DNA of 64,000 nucleotides, taken from contig JAHLJT010000631.1 in assembly GCA_031308135.1 (NCBI GenBank), positions 30,214,271 through 30,278,270 of the forward strand. The letters run 5' to 3'. The notes below the pieces were generated by a model. That model was not told where the DNA came from. It did no database searches and saw nothing but the letters and a program-made list of their open reading frames with translations. The stretch's first letter is position 1, and each line of letters starts with the position of its first letter. This stretch comes from Acheta domesticus. Lineage: Eukaryota > Arthropoda > Insecta > Orthoptera > Gryllidae. The translations under genes and the position numbers were made by a program. This document shows positions 23,170 through 34,164 of this stretch, one piece after another.

Positions 23170-24400
23170 AGAGGAGAGAAAGGGCTTGACGCGAGCGGGT
23201 CGGCGCGCGCCGTCCGCCCTCTCGAGTGGGCGCGTGGGGGCGGGGGAGGGGGCGTGGCCGGCCGCGCGCGGCGAGGCTGTCGCACAGTGCGTGACCCGCG
23301 CGAGCTGTGGCTGTGGCCGTGGCAGTAGCAGCAGCAGCGGCGGCGGCGGCTCCCGTTTCCAGCACCTCCCGTTAGCGCCGCCGCTCTGCTCTCCGCGTCC
23401 ATTAATCAGACGGGCCGTCCCCCCTCCCCTGCTCCTCCTCGCAACACCGCCCGCGCCGCATGCGTGACGTGCCGTCGTGCTTCGCCTGGCCGCTCGCTGC
23501 CTCCACCGCCCCGCCCCGCCCCGCCCCGCCCCGCCCCTTCCTCCGTCTCGCCCGGTCACCGCTCTGCCCCGCCCCTGTCTCTTCTCCGCCACGCTTCCGC
23601 CGCCCCACCCCACTCCCATCATGTCCTCCTTCCCACCCCACCCCGCCTCCGCCGCTTCACCCCACTCCCATGTCCTCCTCGGCCCAACCCCCCGCCTAGC
23701 CTCCGCCGCCCCACCCTACTCCCATCTCGTCCTCCGCACCACCACCCTGCCCTGCCCCGTCCCTTCCTCCTCCAAGCCCCGCCTCTTCCTCCGCCACGCC
23801 CCGCCTCCACCGCCCCGTCCCGGGCCGTCCTACCTCCATCTCTTCCTCCGCCCCACCCCGCCACTGTCTCTTCCACTGACCCGCTCCGCCGCCCGGCCAT
23901 CCCTGCCACACCCCGCCTCCGTCTTTTCCTCCGCCTCGCCGCCACCGCCCCGGCCCCCTTCCCGCTCGGTCTCCCAGCCCCGCCCTAACCCGCCCCACCT
24001 CCGCCGCCACACCGCCGCACGGCCGCCGTCAGCCCACCCCGTCACCGCCGCCACACCGTCTCTTCCTCCGGTCTGCCCTGTCGGCTCTTCCACGCCCAAG
24101 TCCACACCTTCGCCTTACCTCTCCTTCCACCGCCTACCCGCGCCTCTTCCGCCACAGCCCCTCCTGGCTGGTCCACCACCACCTCCAACACCCTTGCCTC
24201 CGCGGCATTAACCGCTCCCGCCGCTCTTGGATTAATCCCCACCCTCAGCCCCCCTCACCCTTCCCGCTCTTTGCCGCACCCTGCTCCCCTTCCCAGCATC
24301 CGCTGGAGCCGGTGCTCTCGACGCCTCGGCATTCCCGTGCGATGAGGGCCGCCCCACCCCTCCTCGCCTCGCCTCGCCTCGCCTCGCCTCGCACGGTACT
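23170..24400. repeat. 1.2-kb GC/CpG island, C-rich on the + strand
   Basis: CpG-dense at 23190-23460. A run of CCCCG units covers about 23507-23540. Repeated 'ccactcccat..cgtcctcc' blocks follow to about 24200, and a CTCGC pentamer array covers 24361-24392. Frames of Pro/Ser/Ala (+) and Gly/Arg (-) are open in most phases through composition. The CCCCGCC runs would match Sp1-type GC boxes if this were a promoter, but no exon is recognisable nearby. Confidence 0.7.
24361..24392. repeat. (CTCGC)n pentamer microsatellite
   Basis: About six tandem CTCGC units at the right edge of the GC island. Confidence 0.9.
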
Positions 24401-24459
24401 ACGGAAGGCGCAACAAGCGGTCAAAACGCATTTCTAGTTTCTTGCAGCCGATTCGCGGT

Positions 24460-24535
24460 GCCCGACATCGTTAAAGTAGTAGTGTCATACCGGTCTCGGA
24501 CCCTAAGATCGTGGGTTCAAGTCCCGCCTTGGGCA
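24460..24535 (+). pseudogene. tRNA-like sequence, probably tRNA pseudogene or SINE head
   Basis: 76 bases of tRNA length. The acceptor stem GCCCGAC/CTTGGGC pairs in six of seven positions, followed by A. The T-arm GTGGG-TTCAAGT-CCCGC is perfect, giving an intact B box GGTTCAAGTCC. The D-arm region is a poor A box, and the anticodon stem (ACCGG or CCGGT against CCCTA or CCTAA) does not pair in any register I tried. A functional tRNA is therefore unlikely. I assign no anticodon. Confidence 0.55.
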
Positions 24536-24652
24536 TGGCTGAACTCTTCCTATCGTTCGTCCTATCACCGCCTGTTATCACCATATCATTGCGTAACGTT
24601 AAACTCAATACTGGTAGCTAATGACTTTGATGTTTATGCGACCTAAAATATA

Positions 24653-24653
24653 A

Positions 24654-24684
<31 letters not shown>

Positions 24685-24712
24685 TAATAATAATAATAGT
24701 AATAGTAATAAA
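24653..24712. repeat. (AAT)n microsatellite
   Basis: ATA/AAT triplets with small interruptions (AATAGT near the 3' side). Confidence 0.9.
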
Positions 24713-25645
24713 GTTTCTTTCAAATTGGAGAAGGTGCCAACGCAGTTTTGTGGCAATGAATGGAAAGAGCGAACCAAATTTGTACGAAAAGAGGAATGTT
24801 AATTGGTGCATGCTCCATAGTATCTTTACAATATATTATTGCTCATTACTATGAAGAAAGCACGCAAGTAGAGAGTTTTTAGAAGCCCGGGGGAGATAAA
24901 TCCAATCGATTTTCTGATCCATATAGCTTGATACCTGTTAGTACTGTACATTTTGTTCTCATACATTTTTAACTGTTTTATTCACTCATACCGTATTTAG
25001 TAATTTCCTGTATTTTATGAAGTGCATACGTTCGTGAAACATCGATGTCGAGCATTTAGTAATTTCGTGCTTTTTATAATGAGGTGTACGTTCGTGAAAC
25101 ATCGTACAATAAACTTGCAATGTAGAGTTTGTGTAGACAATGTTATGTTTAATGTAGAGTTCTATATTAACCGTGAAGTATAGCAAGTTCCAAACTGCTT
25201 TCGATTAAAATATATCACACATCACAAGAATACTTCGAAAAAGACTAATCTGAGGGATGCCGAGGAATAATAATCAAAAAATTGGTTAGATTGTTTGACC
25301 CATTTGTATAACTAGAGGCGAAAACCTTCCAACCTACGGCATGCGCTTGCCCTACCTTTCAGGCTGCCGTTGAGATTTTGTTTTTCACTCATCTAATGCT
25401 TTCTCATCTACAACTTTTCTGCGGGCTATTTATCGTCTCTAAAATTGAACATTTTGATACATCTAGAGCAGTTGTAATTTCTGAAATCAACGAATTAATA
25501 TTTCGTTAATTTTTAACATTAAACAGAAGTAGTATAAGTTGTTAACATCTCGACTTGAAAGTGAATGTCTTCGTACTGGGAACCACTATGGTTACTATTC
25601 TGCCCTTCGGAAAAACATTTACTTTTCAGGTTTGATAGAAAGCTT
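24713..25645. other. AT-rich DNA with a two-copy 59-bp duplication
   Basis: No gene recognised. At 24995-25105 a unit starting 'atttagtaatttc' and containing 'acgttcgtgaaacatcg' occurs twice, offset by 59-61 bases. Confidence 0.5.
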
Positions 25646-25670
25646 TAAGTTTTTATTGATTGTCTTTCTT

Positions 25671-26082
25671 CATTGCATAAAGAAAGGTTCCATTCATTTT
25701 AGACAATCAGGTGATAATAATTATTTTCTTCCATTATTGACTCCTACCTATGGTTACCTGACCCCCTGCCTCTTAATTCTGTTTGTTTGTTTTACTTACG
25801 ATTCACAAACTAAACTTAAAACTTTTGTTCACTATAAGTTAAGCTTCCATTATTTAATATTGTTTTCTGCTTACATGATGTTTATAAAGATTCACTTCAT
25901 CTCAAAATTTACGTAATAAATTTGATTTTAGCCAAAAAGTTCCTGATGACGGAGACAAATGATCTCTGAAACGTTGTACAAACTCCAACTTTATTTTACG
26001 TATAAACTTCAACCTTGTCATATGAAATATATTTTATTATCACCTGATTGTCTACAATGGATGCAACCTTTCTCTATGCATT
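25671..26082. mobile_element. Element with ~50-bp inverted arms (possible Penelope-like fragment)
   Basis: Left arm 25671-25720 and right arm 26034-26082 match in reverse complement at about 45 of 50 positions. The core is 'acaatcaggtgataataa' against 'ttattatcacctgattgt'. Between them lies CTGATGACGGAGA...TCTCTGAAAC (25943-25972), which resembles the CTGATGA/GAAAC hammerhead core found at termini of Penelope-like retroelements. No reverse transcriptase or GIY-YIG coding is seen. The 25539-25916 frame is hydrophobic but unrecognised. Confidence 0.45.
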
Positions 26083-26084
26083 GA

Positions 26085-27900
26085 TAGAAAACTCTAGACT
26101 CACAGTTCTTTATTGGTGCATAAATATTGCGTAAAGTAAAAAAAAATAACTTTATGCACCATTAAGGAACTACGATGAAACTGTGTCTGCGCTTTCTATC
26201 GATGAGATCATAAACCCACATACGGACAGAATACATTTTTGCCCAATATCTCCTCCCACCCGGAGCACAGTGCGTCCTGTCGAGGCCCAGCTCCGAGTGG
26301 CGGCTCGCGAACGCACTTTGCTTGCCGGAGGGTGGGAAGGGGAAGGGGAGGTGGAGAAGGAGTGGGGGGAGAGGGTGGGCGGAAGAACGCGCGAGTCGGC
26401 CCGCCGCGGCGAGGCATTCAAAAGAGGGGCCCCGGATACAGATTTGTTGAATGTTTTCAGAGGGAGGCTCAGCCCCAATGCGGTCACGGACAGCAGCGGT
26501 ATAAAAGATTAATAATTGTGGGTGAGTGTTTTTCAAATACACCTGCTGATGAATGATTTGGCTATGATGTGGGAAGTTCAAGCAGTGTAAGTTTGTATTC
26601 GAGGGAAATGTTGACGTTCGTTGAGGAGACGTAAAATAATAAACGCCAAACTATAGGGTGAGTAATGTATTACGAAAACAGGAAATTCAACAAAAAGGGA
26701 TCTGAATCCAATTTATTAGTGACATTATTATTATTATTATTATTATTAAATTTAACTTATATTATCATAAATTTCTTGCCTTAACATGTTCTAATGTGGG
26801 TGAAATAATTGGTTGCATTTTTCAATGATATTCACAACTGTAAAAAAAATACATATCGTACATCGTACATTGATTGATATGATTAATAATTTTCTAACTA
26901 AAACAGTAAAAGGAGATGCGGAAATGCCAAGCAGAATTCAATTTATATTCCGCGAAAAATGTTGGTATTAATAGATAGTTGTTGAGGAATCAACTAAATG
27001 ACGAACTACTGTACATCACTTACGTTTTACTTGACAATAAAATGGCTGTGAACCAAAGAGAGTTATCGGTGAAGTTATTACAAAACATAGGAAAATCTTA
27101 CAAATCTATCATAATATGTAATATTCAGTTTCGGTTAAATATTTATTCTTTTCCCATTTCGAGAGTTACTAACGAGAGTTCTTTTCCCATGACATGTAGT
27201 ATGAATATTTGAAAATACTTCACATCAAGAACCTAATACGGTTAATGTTCAATGCTCTTACGAAATAGTTCTTACCAACGTCGCCTTTTTTTCCCGTTAC
27301 AAATAATTTCTTTCCATGGATATTGCGCATTTTCTTTTAGTGCTGTAATAAATAAAATGTTCTATTCTTTTTCGGCCTGTAATGTGACCTCGTTACGTAA
27401 AATGTAAATTTTCCCGATAGTCTTTTTTATTAATCTAAATGTCAGCGCGACTCTGGGAAACGTCTCTTTTTTCGATTATCTCTCTCGGAAAAAAACTGCT
27501 CTTTTATTCGACGTAGTGCGAAAGCAATTTGTAATATTATTTCCACAAATGAGTCGGAAATTTTAGAGCGCTTCTGAGTATCACTGGAGGCCAATTTATA
27601 CGTTTCACAGAAGAAAAGTTACGCTGCTGTCTCATCGCGGCTTATACTCTGGAAGTAGGGCGCAAGAGAAAGAGATGGGATAAATTGATTTACGTATTTT
27701 AAATTACATCCAGAAACGAATGTAATTTTTAAGAGAGCCACGTAATAACTGGGTGGAGAGCTCAAAAATTTGAGGCGATGTACTACGCAGGACGGGGCAA
27801 TGGAACTGCAGAGCGGAGCTTCTGCATGTGTCTTCGGTCGCGATTTCTGCCATTGCCACCTGCAGGCGGACACAGAGCCCTATCTCTACTGCACCCCGAA
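26085..27900. other. Non-coding DNA with a GC patch and a TTA microsatellite
   Basis: A GC-rich patch occupies about 26260-26440. A TATAAAAG at 26500-26507 follows it, with 'gggtgagt' 20 bases further on, so a promoter is possible but unsupported. (TTA)n lies at about 26726-26748. The remainder is AT-rich with no recognisable gene. Confidence 0.45.
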
Positions 27901-27907
27901 GGCATTA

Positions 27908-28052
27908 GGGGTCGTCCATAAATTATGTAACGCAAATTTCGAGTATTTTCAATACCCCTCTCCCCCTAGTAACGCACTTCCCTATCTCTAAGTAACGCTG
28001 CCTCGGCCCCCCTCCTTCCCGTTTTAGCGTTACGTAATTTATGGACGACCCC
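27908..28052. mobile_element. 145-bp MITE with TTA target duplication
   Basis: Terminal inverted repeats GGGGTCGTCCATAAATTATG and, reversed from the right end, GGGGTCGTCCATAAATTACG continue into GTAACGC on both sides (about 26 bp). TTA flanks both ends (27905-27907 and 28053-28055). A 3-bp TWA duplication is typical of PIF/Harbinger; the superfamily is inferred from that alone. Confidence 0.75.
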
Positions 28053-28059
28053 TTACTCA

Positions 28060-28330
28060 ACAACCGCCTTCACTCACACATCGCCATAGCCACCACCATC
28101 ACCGCCACCACTCACATCGCCATAGCCATCGCCATCACTATCACCACCACCACCACCTCCCCACTCACGTATCACCTCCATCACCACTGCGACTCACGCC
28201 TCCACCTTCACAACGACTGCACTCACACACACCAACGACCCACGCCAACCATTACAACCACACACACCACTGCGACCCACGCCCCACGCCTGCACCCTCA
28301 CCACTTCCCACCACGCATTTCCTCTCACCG
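28060..28330. repeat. CAC/ATC-rich low-complexity tract
   Basis: Degenerate CCA, CAC and ATC triplets ('caccaccaccacc', 'gccatagccatcgccatc'). The Thr/His/Ile-rich frame at 28041-28466 is a translation of this tract. Confidence 0.7.
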
Positions 28331-28334
28331 CCAG

Positions 28335-28860
28335 CCGCTTCGTCATGCCATTCGTTACCGTGGTCATTCAATATCTATGCTGTCAAATCTCTTCCCGACT
28401 CATTTGCTGCTTTTGAATTGTTATAATGCTACGTCCCTCCCAAAAGCGGTCAGGTTAGATGTGTAGTTTCAATGGATTTATTTGCAGTAGTTTTCGCTAT
28501 TCCTGTCCGTGGCTTTCCAGGGACACTTACAAGTACGATTCACTGATAATTCGTACATTTCAACTGACCCTTTCTATAGTTTTCATTACCATCTTTTGCC
28601 TCACGTACCTGTTGGTATTCTGTTTCTCTTTTTGCGCAAATAATGCCCATCCATATTTTCTTCCTTATTGTTTCAGAGTGTCTTACTATTTTCATTACCC
28701 ACTGGCCTTCTCTCAGTGCTCTAAGAATGCTTCAAAGTGCGTGTTCTTGATTACAAAATGTATTGAAATGTGTGCCATTGGATATTCCCAGATATCTTGA
28801 TTACGACTGTTAAAGCATAACAGCGCTTTGTCCTATTATAACCGTCCATCGCTACGACCT
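28335..28860. other. Non-coding DNA
   Basis: No gene recognised. The 28459-28800 frame is hydrophobic and cysteine-containing but matches nothing I know. Confidence 0.4.
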
Positions 28861-29211
28861 TTACCATTGCTTCCTACTCGTCTACACCCAATTCTACATT
28901 TCCACCTTTCTTCCTTTAAGTTTCATCGTGTTCATTATGTTCTCCAACCGGCGGTCTCACCCATTTCACCCCGCCCTTGTTCGTCATTCCTCCCACATTA
29001 ATTTTTCCCATTTCTGCACCTCTTCCCTTACTTTTCAAGGTATTCTCCTCAATCTCGTACTTTATGACCCACCACATCCATCTTCCCCGTTCCTCCATGT
29101 CTGTGGCCATTGTCCATGTCACAGTCTGTTTCATTTCGAACGTCCACACACCACAACCACTCTATCCATCTCCCCTATTCACCCCATCCCCACCAACCCC
29201 GTTACTGCTCG

Positions 29212-29249
<38 letters not shown>

Positions 29250-29440
29250 ATCACAGTCGGCGGCTTGCGTCTCATCGTCTGTTTCATTACGAACGCTCAC
29301 ATGCAACGACCTCTCTGCCCATCTCTCTTTTCTCTTCCACCCCCCCCCCGCCTGCCCTCCCCTGCCAGCCACCCCCCGCCTGCCACCCCCCCCCACCAAC
29401 CGACCGCGCCCGGTAACGCCATCCTCGACCGTTTTTAATT
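28861..29440. repeat. Pyrimidine-rich tract with (CT)n and an internal duplication
   Basis: C/T-rich on the + strand. A (CT)n run covers 29218-29245. The block 'ctgtttcatt.cgaacg' occurs at about 29126 and 29279, 153 bases apart (a multiple of three, so the same motif recurs in one frame). A C-rich segment lies at 29340-29400. Open frames are compositional. Confidence 0.6.
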
Positions 29441-29444
29441 CGCT

Positions 29445-31500
29445 GTATGAATTATTAAGCGGCAAAAAACTTCGTTATCGCGACGCATATATTTTTCCAT
29501 CAGTCTTGTAGATGAGAAAATAAACTCGCAGTTCTCGAAACCACTCTCGCGCGCCCGGGAGTAGGGTGTAATGTGGGTGTGTACCTCCGACACGCCCCGC
29601 GGGACCTGGACGCCAGGAGATGGCGCGTTGCGGGTTGAATAAAAGCGGAAAGTCGTGTTTGAAATTCCGTAATTGCTACGTGAAACTCGAACGATAGACA
29701 TCGTTGTTTCTGTACACTTCCAGTACATTATTATTTGCGCTCCCAACATTGGTATTTATTTTACTGGTAGTTGGAACGAAAATAAATGTAGTACATAAAG
29801 GTCTCCGAAATTGCGGAATTTAGCGAATGAAATGGTCCATTTCAATACGGTTGCCGTAGTAGAAAAAAAAACTGAAATACGATTTTATACTGAGAATTCT
29901 ATTCTAAATCAGACAATTGTGTTTTGCTGCGTCCACATGCGTTTGAAAATTGATATTGAACACAAAGCTTGAAGTATGAATAGAATATTCGCTATGGAAT
30001 AATATTTCAACATAAACGATTGTGTAATTGAATTCGTTTCCAATAATTTATTTTCCCGCATTTCGTTTCCATTTAATTCCCCACCCTTTAACATACCCAA
30101 ATTGGGAAACCTACGCGTAAGAAGGCTAAAGAAAATCCTGACATTTAAAGTTCATATTTTATCATTACACGTTCATTTTTAAAACTTTTACCTCAAAGTG
30201 TGAATTTCAGTGTGTATAAAGTTATAGCTTTCAAAAGACAAAAGTCATAAAATTTTATTCTAAAGATAAAATTAATGTACCATCATTTTAGTCTCTTCGT
30301 TGTTCCTTGACATTACCGTACTGAACATAATAGTTAATTTTTAATTAGGCACAAAGAAATTGTTAGATATTATTTCACCTTTTCACTGTTAAAAAGGTGA
30401 AATATATTTCGAGTGTAAAAAGGCACACCAGCTTAGCGACTTTGAAGGTCATTTGCGCACCCGAATTCATACGTTGCAGTTTCTAAGCTTGCTCTGCTGC
30501 AAAACCGTCTCGCTTCCTGTTTAATACCGAAAAAAACTGCTCATCGTTCCTCCTGATCAATACCTAGCCGTCCACGTGCTGTCGTTATTCCCTAAATTGC
30601 TAAATTTCTATTTTTCCGTTGTTTGTATCCGGGCAAAGTTATTTTTCTCTCCGGATATAAGTATCAGTATAATGATTCCACTAAACCATAAACACAAGTT
30701 TCTGGAAGATGGGCAGCAAAATTTACCCGAAACAGCAAAAATAAATTATCTCAACAAAATGACCAACGAAGAAAATGTCATTCGAATTGCGCAGAATACT
30801 CTGTAGTACTTCTTTTTTAATACAACTGAAACGACCCTATACACACATGAAGTGCTATTCCGCGTATAATCCGTTCAACACTTAAATAAATAAAATGGTC
30901 AAGTACTTGACCTCGCCCACTTGCTCATTCCAGTATCACATATCGCGATAATGGATATTCAGTCACGTTTTGGCGCGTCTAAAAACCCTTTTCCGAACCC
31001 ATTGTTCCCTGTGGGCTCTTAGCTTTCTTAAACAGAACCGCCCGCATTCATCGCGTGAAAAATGCAATCTTTTCCAGCTTACATTGTAACAATACCACCA
31101 TCATCACCACCACCACCGTTCCGGTCCCGCCCAGGAAATTGGATGAAAACGCCCTCATGCAATTCTGAAGATGAATTAGACGCGCGAACGAACGCACGCG
31201 GACCTCGCGACGCCAGCGAACGGGTGAAGCGAGTAAAGAACGGAGAGTAAATAGTAAGGGACCCGTAAAACGCACCGAGCGTGCAGTCATTACCGAATTT
31301 ACATTCCGTTCCTCTTGGGAAAACGACATTCCGCCCGGGGCCAATCGGCAATGATCTGGCACTTTCCGCCCTCCGCGCTTTCGCGTTGCCGACCGTCGTC
31401 TGTTCGGTCGACGAGAGAGGCGTAACAAACAGAACGTGCGGACCTCTAGGTAACATGAAATATTTATTCGGAGAAGGTTTTTTTTTCGCTTTGCAAAATG
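29445..31500. other. Non-coding DNA
   Basis: No gene recognised. It is AT-rich to about 31020, then moderately GC-rich with frames lacking domains (31048-31428 minus, 31281-31640 plus). A small hairpin 'tttcacctttt...aaaaggtgaaa' sits near 30375-30402. Confidence 0.45.
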
Positions 31501-31507
31501 CGCGCGC

Positions 31508-31615
31508 GGGTGGGGTAGGACGACCTGTAGTGCAGCAGTCGAATCGCTCGCCTTCCACCGCTTGGACCGGAGTTACAAATCCCGGTCGGGGCATGTGGAA
31601 TGTGTGGTTCGCAAA
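31508..31615 (+). mobile_element. tRNA-derived SINE head fragment (family D)
   Basis: A tRNA-like series runs 'tgtagtgcagcagtc' (A-box region), 'ctcgccttcca', then GGAGTTACAAATCCC (diverged B box) and 'ggtcggggcatgtgg'. The body stops where SINE-B begins about 15 bases later, so this is a truncated copy. Confidence 0.5.
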
Positions 31616-31628
31616 GCGGCGGCTTTAT

Positions 31629-31950
31629 GGCGGCGGTTAGCGTATCGGACTGCTATACCCATGTTCGCGGGTTCGAACCCGATCGAAGCCGTGGATTTTT
31701 AAGGGCGAAAAAATCCTTCGAATGCCTTCCTTCGGAGGGGAAGTAAAGCCGGGTGTCCCATGTAGTAGATTTACTGCATGTAAAAGTTCGTCAAGCCTAA
31801 ATGACGCCTCTGAGCTAAATACCAAATCGCCTGTTTCGTCGCCCGATATTATACCTTCTTTCTCCCTTAGTTGGTGAAAGGAGCGTAGCAAAATTTGCGT
31901 TGTCAGACGGAAGAGCAGGCCTTATGGCCTGAATCACGCCACGTAAAATA
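31629..31950 (+). mobile_element. SINE-B copy 2 (tRNA-derived, ~320 bp)
   Basis: The head GGCGGCGGTTAGCGTATCGG and B box GGTTCGAACCC are both well kept. The body blocks match 18858-19162: 'gccgtggattttta', 'aaaaaatccttcg', 'ggaggggaagtaaagccggg', 'ctgtttcgtcgcccga', 'ttggtgaaagga' and 'ggaagagcagg'. This is the better-preserved copy of the two. Confidence 0.85.
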
Positions 31951-32106
31951 AGGCAATTCAATTCAAAGCGGGTTCGTTGCAAGCTCTCTCGAGGATTTCC
32001 TGTTTCCTCTGTCTCATAGTCCACCATTCCTTCATGAGCATACATTTCAAATCTTCATGATCTTCTACCCATCAAAATCATTTATCCATTTCAGATGTAC
32101 TTATGA

Positions 32107-32919
32107 TAGACATCGGATGTTAAGGCACAAAATCGTACGTTTTGGGCGCCTAAAAAGGCAATGAAATGTTTTTAAATAGGCACTAAAAGGGCAATAAAAA
32201 CTTAAAATTGGTGGGAAAAAAGACTAACATATTTCACTGCAGATGGTCCTAAAATTAGCCAATATCAAAAAACCGTACAACACGCCGGGAGGATGAAGAC
32301 GCACCTCACGCCCGGCAGAGATGTATGTCCTAATGATCGGTCTACACTGCGTACTTTGCAGAAGAACATCTAGCACGGAGAAGTATCCATGTCGGATGTT
32401 GGGATCATCGCCTTGCCCTCTGACATGCGAGTGCTTTGATTACGTCGCAAATTTGTGCTCAGCGTTCACCTAAGCGCCCACCGCACAACCAAGTGCCCAG
32501 AGCCCATCACTTCCTTTTTTCGCCCTTTTTTGGTGTATATGCAAAGAAATTCTTTTCCGCTCAAAAAATTCAATATCACGTGTAAATCCAAATGAAAGCT
32601 TCAGTCTAGACAAAAATAGAGATTCGTTACCATTAGATAATTAATGTGATTAGTAGAAATGAAAACGATTTAAACGTGTATTTAAAACCCAAGACTAGAA
32701 AAAATAATACACAGATTGTAAAGATAAAAAAAGCATTTAAAAAAGAAAAATATATTTGAAAAAGCATTCATATCATAAAAGACCAAAAAGAGAAAAAAAG
32801 GCAAAAGAAAAATTTTGAACGAAGAACGTTTATTATTTCATAATTCATATACATATATTAATTGCTTTTAAATATTTTATTAGAATAAAATAGACCTTTT
32901 TCTAAAAATCCGATGTCTA
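32107..32919. mobile_element. Putative TIR element, 813 bp
   Basis: Begins TAGACATCGGAT and ends ATCCGATGTCTA, a perfect 12-bp inverted pair. The AT-rich interior has repeated 'aggca..aaaa' motifs and no coding. The 8-bp flanks (acttatga and ctcagaag) do not match well, so a hAT origin is only a guess. Confidence 0.45.
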
Positions 32920-33440
32920 CTCAGAAGGTTTACGCACTGTTATATTAAAGGAAATTACTTGATGTGAGCCTCTATTTGAAGACCATTCATAACCATTCGT
33001 AAACTAAAATGGTTCTTGATCGAGTTCCGACAGAATTTTCTACTGATAATTTTCTGTTGAGTAGCTCGGACTATATTCTCGATGGAAATTATTGAGGCAT
33101 GCTGATTTTTTTCTCGTGATTTCTGCCGTTCAATTCCTTGAGGATGCGAGAGGAGTACAGTAAGCTAAAGACCACAATCCTTCGTGCTGTGCTAAAGACC
33201 ACAATTCTTAGTGCAAACGTTATTACAGATGGAACAAAAGCACAAAAGCAAAGAATACCCACTGGAGGGTAATAGTCTAGGGGGAAATTCCCAACAAGGA
33301 CTACGAATAAGAAAAATAATTACGAACAGAGCGTAAATACCCTGGGGTAGACCTGAGGAATTCCCATATCCCGTTCCTGCGAGTTCATTATCCTACGGTA
33401 ATAATTCAATAACACAGCTCCCCTGTATGTGCGAGTATTT
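32920..33440. other. AT-rich non-coding DNA
   Basis: No gene or repeat recognised. Confidence 0.5.
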
Positions 33441-33444
33441 CAGC

Positions 33445-34160
33445 CAGCCCTCGGTTCTCGGGGCGCCCTCGGTCCTGCGCTGGCGGCGCCCAGGGCGGGG
33501 GACGAGGGGGGGCGGAGGGGCTGAGCGTGGGCGGGCGGGGCGATACTGCCGGAAGCCACGCTATTCGCTCCGGCGCGCATTCGTCACGCCCATCTTCGCC
33601 CTCCGGTCCTCCCCTCGCCCACGCTCCCATCTCCCCTTCCCTGCCCGCGCCCTCGCCCGCGTCCTAGCATACGCCCTCGCTCCCGCTATCGCTCGCGTCT
33701 TCGCCCGCGCCCTCGCCCGCGTCCTAGCACATGCCCTCACCCTCGCCCTCTCCAGCGCCCTCGCCCTCGCCATCGCCCGCGCCCTCGCTCTCCCCTCGCC
33801 CCTCGCTCTCGCCCTCGCCCTCGCTCTCGCCTGCGTCCCATCACACGCCCGCGCCCGCGCCCTCGCCCGCGCCCACACCCGCGCCCTCGCCCTCGCCCAC
33901 GCCCGTGCCCTCGCCCGCGCCCTTGCTCGCGTCTTCGCCCCCGCCTTCTTGCTCGCCCGCGCCCTCGCTCCCGCCCGCGCCTGCTCCCGCGCCCTCGCCC
34001 GTCCCTGCGCCCTCTCCCGCTCCCTCGCCCGCTCCCTCGCCGGCTCCTGCACCCACGCCCGTGCCCTCACTCTCACCCTCGCCCTCACCCTCAGCGTCTC
34101 CCACGCCTGCGTCTGCTCCCGCACCCTTGCCCACGCCCGCGCCCTTTCGTGCTGACACCA
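33445..34160. repeat. GC island with a hexamer-based array (CGCCCT/CGCCCG)
   Basis: A CpG-rich lead (33450-33560) is followed by about 510 bp of degenerate six-base units 'gccctc' and 'gcccgc' (33640-34150). Because 6 is divisible by 3, several frames remain open as dipeptide-like runs (Ala-Arg/Ala-Leu, Pro-Ser/Pro-Ala). The 221- and 242-residue frames here are therefore repeat artefacts. Confidence 0.8.
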
Positions 34161-34164
34161 ATGC

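Noticed and set aside
23464..24211. Pro/Ser-rich frames up to 244 residues
   Set aside because: The sequence is a C-rich low-complexity island, open in several phases with no conserved domain.
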